NCBI GenBank assembly: GCA_963784575.1
Contig: CAWARU010000001.1
Location: forward strand, 2,852,001-2,916,000
Source of the DNA: CAWARU01 sp963784575
Lineage (GTDB): Bacteria > Pseudomonadota > Gammaproteobacteria > UBA6186 > Azoamicaceae
Direction: 5' to 3'
Length of the DNA: 64,000 bases
This document shows positions 26,310 to 35,964 of the stretch, piece by piece. A model generated the notes under the pieces. That model ran no database searches and was not told the origin of the DNA. It saw only the letters and a list, made by a program, of their open reading frames with translations. The translations under genes and the position numbers were made by a program. The stretch's first letter is position 1, and the number at the start of each line of letters is the position of its first letter.

Positions 26310-26864
26310 ATGCTTCAAATGACTGAAAATAAAATCAGAGAACAAGGCTTTGGGTTAATAGAAGTATTGATCGCGATGGTCATTATTTCTATAGGCCTCC
26401 TCGGAATATTAGTTTTAAATGCTTCTTTAAAATTAACGATAGACGCTTCTTATCGACAACAGGCAGGCATTTTGATTCAAAATTTAGCAAATCGCATGAA
26501 AGTAAATTTTGTGGATGCGAGAAAAGGTACTGGCAGCCAATATCACAAACCCGGTGGCTTAAATGGCTCCAATACTACAAATCCTGGCTGCACCTTTCCC
26601 AATACTTCAGGGTCAATAAATTGCAATAATGCTCAAATGGCTCAATTTGATCTGTATCAAATTTATCAGCTGTTAACCACTGGTTCTACAACACCCTCTT
26701 CACCATTATTGCCTAATGGTTCCATTGTGGTGTGTTTGGATTCATCTACGAATGGCAGCTGTAATGGAGGCACAACAAATGGTGTAAATGTTTTCACCAT
26801 TAAAGTTTCATGGACAGCGCCCAATGGGCAAAACGAGTCTATGATGAGCACAGTCGGTCCCTAA
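26310..26864 (+). CDS. pilV: Type IV pilus minor pilin PilV
   Basis: A 184-residue PilV-like prepilin. The cleavage and helix region is EQGFGLIEVLIAMVIISIGLLGILVLNASLKLT (positions about 13-45, F at +1, E at +5). It starts 32 bp after pilW. The remaining domain is short with a few Cys (CTF, CNNA, CNGG). Function as in pilW. Confidence 0.92.
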   Translation: MLQMTENKIREQGFGLIEVLIAMVIISIGLLGILVLNASLKLTIDASYRQQAGILIQNLANRMKVNFVDARKGTGSQYHKPGGLNGSNTTNPGCTFPNTSGSINCNNAQMAQFDLYQIYQLLTTGSTTPSSPLLPNGSIVVCLDSSTNGSCNGGTTNGVNVFTIKVSWTAPNGQNESMMSTVGP

Positions 26865-26880
26865 AGGTCAAATTTAAGAT

Positions 26881-27840
26881 ATGAAAAAAACAACTTTTAA
26901 TGTGCAGAAATTTCAACGGAAAGAGCAAGGTGCTATTTTGATGATAAGCCTTTTCTTGCTTATGATCCTGACGATTATCGGTATCGCCACTTTCCAGGTC
27001 AATTTTACAGAAAGCAAGGTTCAATCTAATTTCAGCAGCATAGCACAAGCCAATTTTACCAACAGTGTCGCTATGAATGCTGCAACGCAATGGGTAAATA
27101 GCTTAACTCAGAATCCAAATACTTGTTCGTCAAGTCCCTGCTGTGGTGGGTGTGTCTGGGCGCAAGGTGCTCTGCAGCCTTCACCTGGTTGGCCGCAGGC
27201 TAGCAGCATTACGGTGGGAGGAACATCTACAGCTGCGGCAACCTGGTGGCAAAGCAATGGCATCACCATGAATGCCATAGGAAATGTGCCTGCATCACAA
27301 TATGTGATTGAATATGCGGGATGTGACGAAACGACTATGACACGTTTTTTTCGAATCGTTACCCGAAGTTCGGGTTATGGATCCGTACCCACGCAGATTG
27401 CTACTCAAATTGTGGGAAGCACTAAAGCATTACCTCCTGCTCAACAAATGTATAATGTATCTAATAATATGTATACAGTTGGACTTTCTCAGGTACAAAA
27501 TACGGTAAATGTTAATTTTACAGGTCTAATAACCGATCTTTACATTGGTGAAGGATGTTGGTCTAGTAGCATGCCTGGAACCATCACTTTAAGTTCTGCA
27601 CACGGCGGGACATATACTTTTTCAGGTAATCTAAGTCCAGCTTGCTGCTGTGTAGGTACTGGGGCGACTTGCAATATGGGGCATATCTCGCTTCCCGTTC
27701 CCTATAAAATTTTGCATTCGGACCCATTAACAATTACCGTGGTAGACAATTCAAATAGTTGTGGTTTTCATACTAATTCTTGGAATGGGGTTGGGGCTTT
27801 TAGGATGACTATCATGGGGGTCGGCAGCTTTTGTCCTTGA
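26881..27840 (+). CDS. pilX: Type IV pilus assembly protein PilX
   Basis: A 319-residue protein with the PilX N-terminal signature EQGAILMISLFLLMILTIIGIATFQ (about residues 19-43) lacking the +5 Glu pattern of pilins, as in known PilX, followed by ESKVQSNFSSIAQANF. The C-terminal half is Cys-rich (CSSSPCCGGC, CCCVG), suggesting extracellular disulfides. It closes the three-gene cluster, 16 bp after pilV. PilY1 and PilE, which usually follow, are absent here; erpA comes next. Confidence 0.88.
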   Translation: MKKTTFNVQKFQRKEQGAILMISLFLLMILTIIGIATFQVNFTESKVQSNFSSIAQANFTNSVAMNAATQWVNSLTQNPNTCSSSPCCGGCVWAQGALQPSPGWPQASSITVGGTSTAAATWWQSNGITMNAIGNVPASQYVIEYAGCDETTMTRFFRIVTRSSGYGSVPTQIATQIVGSTKALPPAQQMYNVSNNMYTVGLSQVQNTVNVNFTGLITDLYIGEGCWSSSMPGTITLSSAHGGTYTFSGNLSPACCCVGTGATCNMGHISLPVPYKILHSDPLTITVVDNSNSCGFHTNSWNGVGAFRMTIMGVGSFCP

Positions 27841-27933
27841 CGGGTAATCGTCAAGCGGGAGACCCTGAATAATAATTACTATTAAAGAATATATTAAATG
27901 TGTTAAAATTGGTTAAATTTGTGGGATGAGCCA

Positions 27934-28308
27934 ATGAATAATCAGCAAATCAAATTAAAATTAACAGAATCTGCATTAAACAGAATCCAACAACTTATCA
28001 TCCAAAAAGGGAATGACGCGTTAAAATTACGCGTGTATATCATCGGCGGAGGTTGCTCAGGATTTCAATACGGCTTTTCTTTTGAAGAAACAGTGAATGA
28101 AGATGACGAAAAAATTGAAATACAGGGGAAGGATAAAAAAGTCACTGTTCTGGTTGACCCCCTCAGTATGCAATATTTAGAAGGTGCAGTGCTTGATTTT
28201 CGGGAAAGCTTGCAAGGTTCACGGTTTCTGGTAGAAAATCCAAATGCTGAAACGACATGCGGTTGCGGATCTTCTTTTTCACTTAAAGAAGATGAGGCGT
28301 CCCATTAA
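27934..28308 (+). CDS. erpA: Iron-sulfur cluster insertion protein ErpA
   Basis: A-type Fe-S carrier protein of 124 residues. The three cluster-binding cysteines are seen in GGGCSGFQYGF and the C-terminal TTCGCGSSF. ErpA delivers clusters to essential apoproteins such as IspG. I start at 27934 (MNNQQIKL) because a GGATGAG site lies just before it; an upstream in-frame codon would add five residues. The stretch 27851-27885 before it resembles the right edge of the interspersed repeat (gggagaccctgaataataattact), a weak match. Confidence 0.95.
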   Translation: MNNQQIKLKLTESALNRIQQLIIQKGNDALKLRVYIIGGGCSGFQYGFSFEETVNEDDEKIEIQGKDKKVTVLVDPLSMQYLEGAVLDFRESLQGSRFLVENPNAETTCGCGSSFSLKEDEASH

Positions 28309-28318
28309 TTGAATTCTA

Positions 28319-29200
28319 TTAATTGAGATCTATTAATTTAGTATCCAAATAACGTTCTAGAATCCGCAATGGCGAATTTTCTGGATATTTCATTGCCTCC
28401 GGGGGCAGATAGAAAGTTTGCTCCAAAAGATGCTGGCCTGAAAGTGCGGCATGCGATACAGAATCGGTCATCACTATCCAGGTTGTGCCAGACGGGAAAT
28501 GGAATTCTTTTTTGGCGAGATTGTTCTGATATAAATCATTCATTTTCATATTATCATGCAGTTGCAGCATGTAATGATCATAAAGACTGCGATAGGATTT
28601 TGTGACACCGGCAAGTTGCAGCATTTTTCGAGTCCCTGGCAGAGGGGCTTCGAAGACATGCAGGAATCTCCTGACCACATTCTCAAAGGGTTCTCCTAAG
28701 TTCCAAACTCTGGGCTTATTTTCTGGATTAATATTGCAAAATACTCGCAAAATGCGTTGCCCATGATTTGGACTAGAGGGGAAGGCATCCACATGTAAGC
28801 GGGTGTCATCCTTTCGAACTGAGGTTTTACGCCCCAGAATTTCAGCCGGTCTATAACTCGTTCGCCCCATGATCAGAGTATTTTGGTAGCTTGGGAGAAG
28901 GTTCTTAATCAGTTGTTCTGAATGGCTTGAAAAACGCGCCATGAATTCCATGAGTTTTGTCATTTTGCTGTCGCGAAGCTTTGAACCCTTTATCTTATTT
29001 CGATGCGGGATAAAGCTGACATTTTTGGATGTTCCCTGTAAAAAATTTGGACTTAAGAGCTCTGCTTCTTGATGATTTATGTCGAAGCGTAAAGTGGGGA
29101 GATAGAGCACCGTACCATTTTCAAGCGCTTCAATAGCATCCGATTGTTCTTTTTTGGAAACATCTGCTTGCCAGGATGAAATGTCTAGTGTTCGGATCAT
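28319..29200 (-). CDS. kdoO: Kdo hydroxylase (Fe(II)/2-oxoglutarate dioxygenase)
   Basis: Putative Kdo 3-hydroxylase, which modifies Kdo of lipopolysaccharide to Ko; known in Legionella, Burkholderia and Yersinia relatives. The 293-residue protein has the iron-binding H136-x-D138 in TRLHVDAFPSSPNHGQRILR, the conserved RVWNLGEPFE, and a distal His in MTDSVSHAALSGQH (H250 or H257). It lies 80 bp downstream of anmK in the same direction and converges on erpA with a 10-bp gap. Confidence 0.85.
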   Translation of the reverse strand: MIRTLDISSWQADVSKKEQSDAIEALENGTVLYLPTLRFDINHQEAELLSPNFLQGTSKNVSFIPHRNKIKGSKLRDSKMTKLMEFMARFSSHSEQLIKNLLPSYQNTLIMGRTSYRPAEILGRKTSVRKDDTRLHVDAFPSSPNHGQRILRVFCNINPENKPRVWNLGEPFENVVRRFLHVFEAPLPGTRKMLQLAGVTKSYRSLYDHYMLQLHDNMKMNDLYQNNLAKKEFHFPSGTTWIVMTDSVSHAALSGQHLLEQTFYLPPEAMKYPENSPLRILERYLDTKLIDLN

Positions 29201-29280
29201 AAAAGCTTTTCCATAAAAAATATTCTTTAAACCATCTTAAAACTATTTTTAAACTATCTTTTAGTAGGACAAAACTACCT

Positions 29281-30453
29281 CTAAGTGGGACAAAAGCCAA
29301 AAATGCCGCCCAGTGGGGTCGCATGTCTTGCACCTGTAACGGTCGGACAATTTCCGGATTTTCCTTCCAAAGTTTGTTTCGCAAGCCAAGCAAATAAAAC
29401 TGCTTCGATCCAATCAGGCGGAAAACCCAGATCTTCTGTACTTCTTACCGGCCGATCTAATAGCACACTCAAGCTCAGCATAAGATAGGTATTGTGGGCG
29501 CCGCCTCCGCAAACAAATACGGAAGAGTCTGGCAGTGCTTTGGTTCTGATTGCATCAGCAATTGAATGAGCTGTCAAGGAAAGCAAGGTGGCTTGGATTT
29601 CCTTCGGAGGTAGATTGGTAGAGAATTTAGGCATTTTTTCTGCAAGCCATCCTAAATTAAAGTATTCTCTTCCAGTGCTTTTGGGAGGATCTTTACGAAA
29701 ATAGGGATCATTCAAGCAATCTTTTAAGAGTTCTTCCTGAATGTGACCCGTTTTCGCTATGGCTCCGTTCATATCGAAAGGGATATTCCAGTTTTGTCTC
29801 GCCCATGCATCCATCAAGCAATTACCGGGGCCGGAATCAAAGCCCATCAGCGGCATTTCTGGATCTTTCGGAATAATGCTTAAATTTGCGATGCCGCCAA
29901 TATTCACGATAACACGATTTTCTACCGGACAACCAAACACTGCAGCATGGAACGCAGGTGCGAGCGGTGCGCCTTGACCGCCAGCTGCCAGATCACGACG
30001 GCGGAAATCAGCTATCGTTGGAATATTAGTTCTTTCTGCAATGATGTTGGGATCTCCAATTTGCAAGCTATAAGGGGGTGTTGCATTGGGTTTGTGACGC
30101 AAAGTTTGCCCATGGCTGCCAATAGCTCGTACAGTTTTGGGATCAATTTTAGCTTGTTGCAATAGTGTGAGAACAGCTTCAGAGAAAAGCTCACCTGCTT
30201 GAACATCGAGGTGGCCGTAATCATCGATTGAACCCCGTCCCCATTGCGAAATTTCCAAGCATTTATTGCGGAATAAAGAAGGTATCGGAAAGCTCAAGGT
30301 GGCAAGAAGTTCTGGCTTGTCAAAACCATTGCTATTTTGATTTTGATCTCGTTTAAAAACAACGGCTGCAGCATCAATCGCATCCATACTGGTGCCAGAA
30401 AGCAGGCCAATGAAAATAGGATCGCGATTTAACTGGTTAATTTGTCTGGTCAT
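29281..30453 (-). CDS. anmK: Anhydro-N-acetylmuramic acid kinase
   Basis: AnmK phosphorylates and opens 1,6-anhydro-MurNAc during peptidoglycan recycling. The 390-residue protein is full length: FIGLLSGTSMDAIDAAAV (phosphate loop), RAIGSHGQTLRHKP, VNIGGIANLS, GFDSGPGNCLMDAW, and VCGGGAHNTYL. It follows the M23 peptidase gene by 27 bp, so peptidoglycan cleavage and recycling are likely cotranscribed. Confidence 0.97.
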   Translation of the reverse strand: MTRQINQLNRDPIFIGLLSGTSMDAIDAAAVVFKRDQNQNSNGFDKPELLATLSFPIPSLFRNKCLEISQWGRGSIDDYGHLDVQAGELFSEAVLTLLQQAKIDPKTVRAIGSHGQTLRHKPNATPPYSLQIGDPNIIAERTNIPTIADFRRRDLAAGGQGAPLAPAFHAAVFGCPVENRVIVNIGGIANLSIIPKDPEMPLMGFDSGPGNCLMDAWARQNWNIPFDMNGAIAKTGHIQEELLKDCLNDPYFRKDPPKSTGREYFNLGWLAEKMPKFSTNLPPKEIQATLLSLTAHSIADAIRTKALPDSSVFVCGGGAHNTYLMLSLSVLLDRPVRSTEDLGFPPDWIEAVLFAWLAKQTLEGKSGNCPTVTGARHATPLGGIFGFCPT

Positions 30454-30480
30454 TTCATCTAGTCATTGTTGATCATCTGA

Positions 30481-32079
30481 TCATTGCGGATTGCGGGGAA
30501 GTTCTGTGCTCGCCATTTTGACTTTATTTTCGTGATCATCCATGCTGCGTAATATTTCTTTGGCATGTGCTAAGAATTGGCGCTTGCTGGCATCAGGAAT
30601 ATATTTTGTTTTTGGCAAAGCAACAGTGAGTGGATTATGGTGCACGCCCGCAATTCGGAATTCATAATGCAAATGATTTCCAGTCGCAAGACCAGTTCTG
30701 CCAACGAAACCAATCACTTCTCCTTGCTTCACCTCTTTACCCGCTTTTAAGTTCTTAGCAAAACCGGAAAGATGGGCGTAGAGAGTAGAATATTTGCCGC
30801 TATGCTGCAATTCAATCACTTTGCCATAGCCTTTTTTGATGCCAGCGAAGGTCACTTTTGCATCTGCGGTCGCTTGAACAGGGGTACCGCGAGGAGCTGC
30901 ATAATCCACACCTTTATGCTGTCTCATTCTATGATAAATGGGGTGAGAGCGGCTGCCGAAGCCAGAGCTGATGCGGGTAAAATTCACTGGGCTTCGCAAG
31001 AAGGCTTGAGTCAAGCCCTGGCCATCTGGTGAAAAATATCCAGATTTGCCGTTTTTGTCCGTGTAACGAACTGCTCGGATTTTTTTACCTTTATTGACAA
31101 TTTCAGCAGCGAGAATGACACCGGTTTGAACGGGTTCAGCATTTAAATACTTTTGTTCGTAGAGCACACGGAAACTGTCATTTTGACGCAGATCTTGAGA
31201 GAAATCGATGTTGCCGCCAAAGATTTCTACGAATTGGGAAATTAATTTGTTATCAAGCCCAGCTTGTCTTGCGGCACCAGATAAAGAAGCATGGATAGTG
31301 CCTTTGCCAAAGGCAAGCTTTTTCTCCAGTGGCTGCTCGATATTCTGAACTTCATATTTATTTTCTTTTCGAGTGATGATCAAAGTCTGGCCAGGCCCAA
31401 CTGCGAGATTAAGTCCATCGATGCGTTTTTCATTGCCGATAGCTTTAGCTTTACTTTTAATATTTTGCTTTTGCGCTTTTTGCAGTGCTTTTTGTGACGT
31501 TTGTTCATCGCTTTTTTGTGCAATCACTTTTTCTCGAACTAAGAGTTGCAATTTTTGTTCGGAATTGAGGTTTGGCAGCACAGATTTGCTTTTTTTATCA
31601 GCAGCGATGATGGCATGCAAATCTTTTTCTGAATAACCGTTACGTTTGAATATCTTAGCTAAAGTATCGCTTTTGTTGATTTTGATGGTTTCCCAGACTG
31701 CAGCTTTATATGCTTCATATGCTTCTTCAAGAGCGGCCTCGGTTTTAGCCTCTTTAGATTCTTTACCTTCTTTCGATTCGTTGGAGGCATTAGCATCACT
31801 GGCTTCTTTGTTATTTGAATTAGTTAATTTGCTGGGTTCTTTGCTGTCACCAGTGCTTTGTTTAAGCTTGCTTTTTGCAAGTTTGATTTCATTTCCAGTT
31901 TTTTGGCCATCCAGGGATATCTCGGATGTTATGGTGGGATCTGAAGAGCGCCCAGGAATAAGTCCGAAGATGAGGGAGCAAACAGCCAGTGCTGTCATTC
32001 CAATATGGATGGTGCGTCTTGGTAATAGTTTCAGACGCAATCTAAAATTATTGATAGGTGTTTTGTAATCTAATCTCAC
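30481..32079 (-). CDS. M23 peptidoglycan endopeptidase (MepM-like)
   Basis: A 532-residue periplasmic murein endopeptidase. An N-terminal signal/anchor helix (TALAVCSLIFGLIPG, about residues 29-43) is followed by a Lys/Glu/Ser-rich linker, a LysM/OapA-like region (WETIKINKSDTLAKIFKRNGYSE), and the C-terminal M23 domain with the zinc ligands H-x3-D in HKGVDYAAPRG and HLHYEF (LATGNHLHYEFR). The layout matches YebA/MepM, which cut cross-links to let the wall expand. Confidence 0.94.
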   Translation of the reverse strand: MRLDYKTPINNFRLRLKLLPRRTIHIGMTALAVCSLIFGLIPGRSSDPTITSEISLDGQKTGNEIKLAKSKLKQSTGDSKEPSKLTNSNNKEASDANASNESKEGKESKEAKTEAALEEAYEAYKAAVWETIKINKSDTLAKIFKRNGYSEKDLHAIIAADKKSKSVLPNLNSEQKLQLLVREKVIAQKSDEQTSQKALQKAQKQNIKSKAKAIGNEKRIDGLNLAVGPGQTLIITRKENKYEVQNIEQPLEKKLAFGKGTIHASLSGAARQAGLDNKLISQFVEIFGGNIDFSQDLRQNDSFRVLYEQKYLNAEPVQTGVILAAEIVNKGKKIRAVRYTDKNGKSGYFSPDGQGLTQAFLRSPVNFTRISSGFGSRSHPIYHRMRQHKGVDYAAPRGTPVQATADAKVTFAGIKKGYGKVIELQHSGKYSTLYAHLSGFAKNLKAGKEVKQGEVIGFVGRTGLATGNHLHYEFRIAGVHHNPLTVALPKTKYIPDASKRQFLAHAKEILRSMDDHENKVKMASTELPRNPQ

Positions 32080-32459
32080 TTTTCTAAAAATCCTATTACA
32101 ATTAAGTTACAAGATATATTCACTACACTATTGCGCCTACTCTATCTCTCTCTATTGCGTATTTGCTAATCACTGCCATATTTTGAGTTAAATAACTTAT
32201 TGGCAGAAAATTCTGAGTCTGCTCTAATTAACAATAGTGTTGAATCCGAGCTTATGTCAAAGTTGTGTCAAAGTTATGACAAAATAAGTCAACAGATCAT
32301 GTCGAAATCAGTGATGACTTGGGAAATGACATATATAAATGACAAATGACATATATAGATGACATATAAAATTTCAAACACTATATCCATAATTACCACA
32401 ACAATGTGAAAATGGAAATACTAAAATTGGACTAAATTTTTGTTTGGAGCGTAGGTCAC
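32080..32459. other. Divergent intergenic region with 20-bp tandem repeat
   Basis: Holds two tandem 20-bp units aaatgacatatata(a/g)atgac at 32324-32343 and 32344-32363, plus two tgtcaaagtt words near 32254-32275. It must contain the promoters for the M23 gene and tyrS. Function of the repeats is unknown. Confidence 0.5.
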
Positions 32460-33728
32460 ATGAAGAAAAATGCTGAAAACTTAGTTGATTCTCTTGAAAT
32501 AATTTGCAGAGCTGCTGAAGAAATTTTGTTGGAACAGGAACTGAAAGAGCGCTTGGCAGAAAGCATAGCCAAGAAAAAACCGTTACGAATAAAAGCAGGT
32601 TTTGATCCTTCCGCGCCGGATTTGCATTTAGGTCATACAGTATTGATCAATAAGCTCCGACAATTTCAAGATCTGGGTCATGAAGTGCTTTTCTTGATCG
32701 GTGATTTTACCGGGATGATCGGAGATCCCACTGGAAAAAATATCACGCGCAAAGCATTGAGCCATGAAGAAGTGCTCGAAAATGCAAAAACTTATCAAAA
32801 ACAGGTCTTTAAAATTTTGGATCCTGAAAAAACCGAGATTTTATTTAATTCAAGCTGGATGGAAGGTTTGGGTTCAAAAGGCATGGTGGAACTTGCGAGT
32901 AAATATACGGTTGCCCGAATGCTGGAAAGAGATGATTTCAGCAAGAGATTTTCAACACAGCAGCCGATTGCGATCCATGAATTTCTGTATCCACTGATTC
33001 AAGGTTACGATTCTGTCATGATGCGATCTGATATCGAGATCGGCGGCACAGATCAGAAATTTAATTTGTTGGTTGGGCGCGAATTACAGAAGCATTATGG
33101 GCAAAGACCGCAGATCGTCATGACATTTCCTTTATTAGAGGGCACGGATGGCGTGAATAAAATGTCAAAATCACTTGGAAACTATATTGGTATTACCGAG
33201 CCAGCCAAGGAGATGTTTGGAAAGCTCATGTCAATTTCAGATGATTTGATGTGGCGCTATTTTGATCTTTTAAGTTTCCGTTCCAATGCGGACATCCAGA
33301 AATTAAAAGAGTCCGTTGCTAATGGTACAAATCCACGTGATGTTAAGTTTGAGCTCGGTCTTGAACTCGTCGCACGCTTTCATAGTGAACATGCGGCGAA
33401 TGAAGCGAAGGAAGCTTTTGTGTCGCAATTTAGCCGCGGTGCTTTGCCGGAGGATATTCAGGAAATTACCCTTAAAATTTCTGGAGAAATTGCTATTACA
33501 CATTTATTGAAAGAGGCTGGTCTTGTTGGTGGAACTGCGGAGGCAGGACGACTTATTGATTCAGGTGCAGTTAGGATCGATGGTGAAAAGCTTGAAAACA
33601 AGCAGACCATGATAAAGGCGGGATCAAAGCATCTCTTCCAAGTTGGGAAGCGGCGTTTTGCCAAGATTTCGGTGGAAGACAGTTTCGGAAGAGGAATGAC
33701 TGATATGAGACCTCGCCCAATGGCCTGA
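32460..33728 (+). CDS. tyrS: Tyrosyl-tRNA synthetase
   Basis: Class I aminoacyl-tRNA synthetase of 422 residues. The HIGH-type motif is HLGH (56-59) in AGFDPSAPDLHLGHTVLINK, the KMSKS motif is intact (VNKMSKSLGNYIGI), and a C-terminal S4-like domain (EAGRLIDSGAVRIDGEKLEN) is present. This is the longer TyrS type (TyrZ-like). A GGAGCG site lies before the ATG. Confidence 0.97.
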   Translation: MKKNAENLVDSLEIICRAAEEILLEQELKERLAESIAKKKPLRIKAGFDPSAPDLHLGHTVLINKLRQFQDLGHEVLFLIGDFTGMIGDPTGKNITRKALSHEEVLENAKTYQKQVFKILDPEKTEILFNSSWMEGLGSKGMVELASKYTVARMLERDDFSKRFSTQQPIAIHEFLYPLIQGYDSVMMRSDIEIGGTDQKFNLLVGRELQKHYGQRPQIVMTFPLLEGTDGVNKMSKSLGNYIGITEPAKEMFGKLMSISDDLMWRYFDLLSFRSNADIQKLKESVANGTNPRDVKFELGLELVARFHSEHAANEAKEAFVSQFSRGALPEDIQEITLKISGEIAITHLLKEAGLVGGTAEAGRLIDSGAVRIDGEKLENKQTMIKAGSKHLFQVGKRRFAKISVEDSFGRGMTDMRPRPMA

Positions 33729-33830
33729 AGATTTTTCGAATCTTTTGGCGCAATAAAAACAGGTAAATATTTAAATTAAACAATCAGAAATCAGAATATT
33801 ATAGAAGTCTTATTGCAAAAATGCATAGTT

Positions 33831-33904
33831 AATGCCATAATGAGTCTCAAAGTGGCATCTGTAATGCCAAAATGAGACGCAAAGTGGCATCAGTAATGCC
33901 ATTT
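33831..33904 (+). promoter_or_regulatory. 32-bp tandem repeats upstream of DUF4143 ATPase gene
   Basis: Two full 32-bp units (33831-33862, 33863-33894; 27 or more identities) and the start of a third, each opening with aatgcca and containing aaagtggcat, so each unit carries an inverted atgcca/tggcat pair. The 32-bp period is about three helical turns. Located 53-127 bp before the ATG, it looks like a repressor array. Confidence 0.55.
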
Positions 33905-33956
33905 AATAAGCTTTTTTGATTTTATTGTCCTAATCCTTTGAAATTTCGAGATAAAT

Positions 33957-35114
33957 ATGAGAGTAATCCCCCGTTTTTTTCATGAACCTGAAAAAAGTTT
34001 CTTCTTGTTTGGGCCTAGAGGAACAGGTAAATCTACATTAATGAAAATAAAATACGAGCATGCTTTGAAGATCGATTTATTGCGTGCTGATGTGCTTCGA
34101 CGCTATTTAGCATTTCCAGAACGATTAAGAACAGTTGTACATGAATTAACAACTCAGAAAACAATTGTTTTGGATGAAATCCAAAGGGCACCTGCCTTAT
34201 TGTCTGTCGTACATGAATTAATTGAAGAAAAAAGAGGCTATCAATTCATCTTAACCGGTTCTAGTGCTCGCAAGTTAAAAAGAACAGGTGCGGATTTACT
34301 AGGCGGCAGAGCTGTAAAACGTGAATTATATCCTTTTATTGCAACTGAATTAGGGGACTTATTTAATTTTTCACATGCATTAAAATATGGGTTGTTGCCT
34401 TTACTGCTGGATGTCCAAGATCCACAAGATGTATTAAATGGTTATATAAGTCTTTATCTAAATGAAGAAATTCAAGCTGAGGGTCTTGTAAGAAATCTTG
34501 AGGCATTTACAAGATTTCTTGAAATCATTTCATTTTCTCATGGTTCACTCTTGAATATTTCAAATATTGCCAGAGAATGCGAAATAAAGAGGAAGACAGT
34601 CGAAAATTATGTTGATATTTTATATGATTTGTTGCTTGCGTATCAACTTAAAGTATTTACGAAGCGTGCTAAACGAGAACTTTCTGTTCATCCAAAATTT
34701 TATTTATTTGATGCGGGCGTATTTCGTACGCTAAGGCCTCAGGGTCCGTTAGATTGTCCCGAAGAAATTGAAGGCGCTGCCTTGGAGGGATTAATCTATC
34801 ATCATTTGCGAGCTTGGAATAGCTATAGTGCAGTGAAAAATGATATTTATTTTTGGAGGACTCGATCGGGTGTTGAAGTTGATTTCGTGGTCTATGGTCA
34901 AAATAGTTTTTATGCAATTGAAGTAAAGAATAGCAAATCAGTCTATCCACAGGATATACGATCTTTGGAGACATTTTTGGTTGATTACCCTGAAGCAAAA
35001 GCAATACTTTTGTATCGAGGTGAAGAATATATCAAACTTAAGAATGTGCTCTGTATTCCTTGTGAGCAATTTCTTCTTAAATTAATACCAAATAATGAAT
35101 TATGGCAGTCCTAA
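33957..35114 (+). CDS. AAA ATPase with DUF4143 domain
   Basis: A 385-residue ATPase of the DUF4143 family. Walker A is FGPRGTGKST (about residues 18-27), Walker B is IVLDEIQRA, sensor ILTGSSARKL follows, and the C-terminal DUF4143 region has a restriction-endonuclease-like end (GVEVDFVVYG, FYAIEVKNSK). The role of these common proteins is not established; they are often accessory or mobile. Upstream tandem repeats suggest autoregulation through the internal wHTH-like segment (ISNIARECEIKRKTVENYVDIL). Confidence 0.9.
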   Translation: MRVIPRFFHEPEKSFFLFGPRGTGKSTLMKIKYEHALKIDLLRADVLRRYLAFPERLRTVVHELTTQKTIVLDEIQRAPALLSVVHELIEEKRGYQFILTGSSARKLKRTGADLLGGRAVKRELYPFIATELGDLFNFSHALKYGLLPLLLDVQDPQDVLNGYISLYLNEEIQAEGLVRNLEAFTRFLEIISFSHGSLLNISNIARECEIKRKTVENYVDILYDLLLAYQLKVFTKRAKRELSVHPKFYLFDAGVFRTLRPQGPLDCPEEIEGAALEGLIYHHLRAWNSYSAVKNDIYFWRTRSGVEVDFVVYGQNSFYAIEVKNSKSVYPQDIRSLETFLVDYPEAKAILLYRGEEYIKLKNVLCIPCEQFLLKLIPNNELWQS

Positions 35115-35408
35115 AGCACTAATTGTAGACTTACAAAAAAGAACTAAGTAAATCAAAATATAATGTTGTTAATAAACGGATATTATTGCCATTTTCAGGT
35201 ATTGTACAGAAAAATTACTCATATAACAATCCTTATTTCCTTCTTTAAAGAATCATGAAAGAATGCTGATTTGAGAATGTATGTACAACTTTGGAAGAGC
35301 CGAGCTAAACAGCAGTGTGGAGGCAGTGGAAGCGAAGCACTCAAATTGACATGAGAGTTGGGTTGAGACTTGGTTGTCGGATTGAGACATGAACATGAAG
35401 GTGATGAT

Positions 35409-35726
35409 ATGAACAGTAAGATTTCTTCGATATTAAAGATAGTTGGTTTGCTTATATTTACTGCAAACCTGTCTGCATGTTGTTCTGGATATGCTTCAGG
35501 TTCAGAAGAAGAACGCGAGCAGGAAAGAGTCAGGAAAAGAGAGAGCGAAAGAGAAGGTCAGATCTCGAGAATTTTGCTAAGGGAGCATAGGAACTTAGGC
35601 AAAATCGATGAGAATAGCTATCATGGCCCGAGACTAAAAGCGACCGAGGTTGATGGAATTGTTGTTCAACGGGAACAATTAGCAAATGCTCACAGGGGGC
35701 AATCGAAAGCTCAGAAGGGAGAGTAG
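35409..35726 (+). CDS. Small hypothetical lipoprotein
   Basis: A 105-residue protein with a lipoprotein signal: MNSKISSILKIVGLLIFTANLSACCSG, lipobox LSAC. The mature part is strongly charged, rich in Glu and Arg (EEEREQERVRKRESEREG), and likely helical. I chose 35409 because the ATG is preceded by a GAAGGTGATGAT site and the signal peptide begins there; an upstream GTG-type extension would spoil it. Function unknown. Confidence 0.7.
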   Translation: MNSKISSILKIVGLLIFTANLSACCSGYASGSEEEREQERVRKRESEREGQISRILLREHRNLGKIDENSYHGPRLKATEVDGIVVQREQLANAHRGQSKAQKGE

Positions 35727-35852
35727 GTTGCATTCCACATTTCTTGTTGGAATGCTAATAATGCATTGCGTTATCATGACCGCCTTTTTTAGGTGATGGA
35801 TATTAGTGGTTTTTATAAATATGATTATTTTGAAATTAGTTGAAATTAGTTG

Positions 35853-35881
35853 TTGACAAAGCTTCCACAACGCGATAACAT
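35853..35881 (+). promoter_or_regulatory. rRNA operon promoter
   Basis: Consensus -35 TTGACA (35853-35858), 17-bp spacer, -10 TAACAT (35876-35881), followed by a C/T-rich discriminator (agcccctct). It is the only strong promoter ahead of the 16S gene and gives a leader of about 220 nt. Confidence 0.8.
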
Positions 35882-35964
35882 AGCCCCTCTATTCGCCCAA
35901 AAGGCGGCATCACACGTTCTTGGAAACCCCTAGAGTGAGTAATGTTGGCGCTTTTGCGGGCGAA

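Noticed and set aside
33831..33904. Possible CRISPR remnant at the 32-bp repeats
   Set aside because: The units are contiguous with no spacers.
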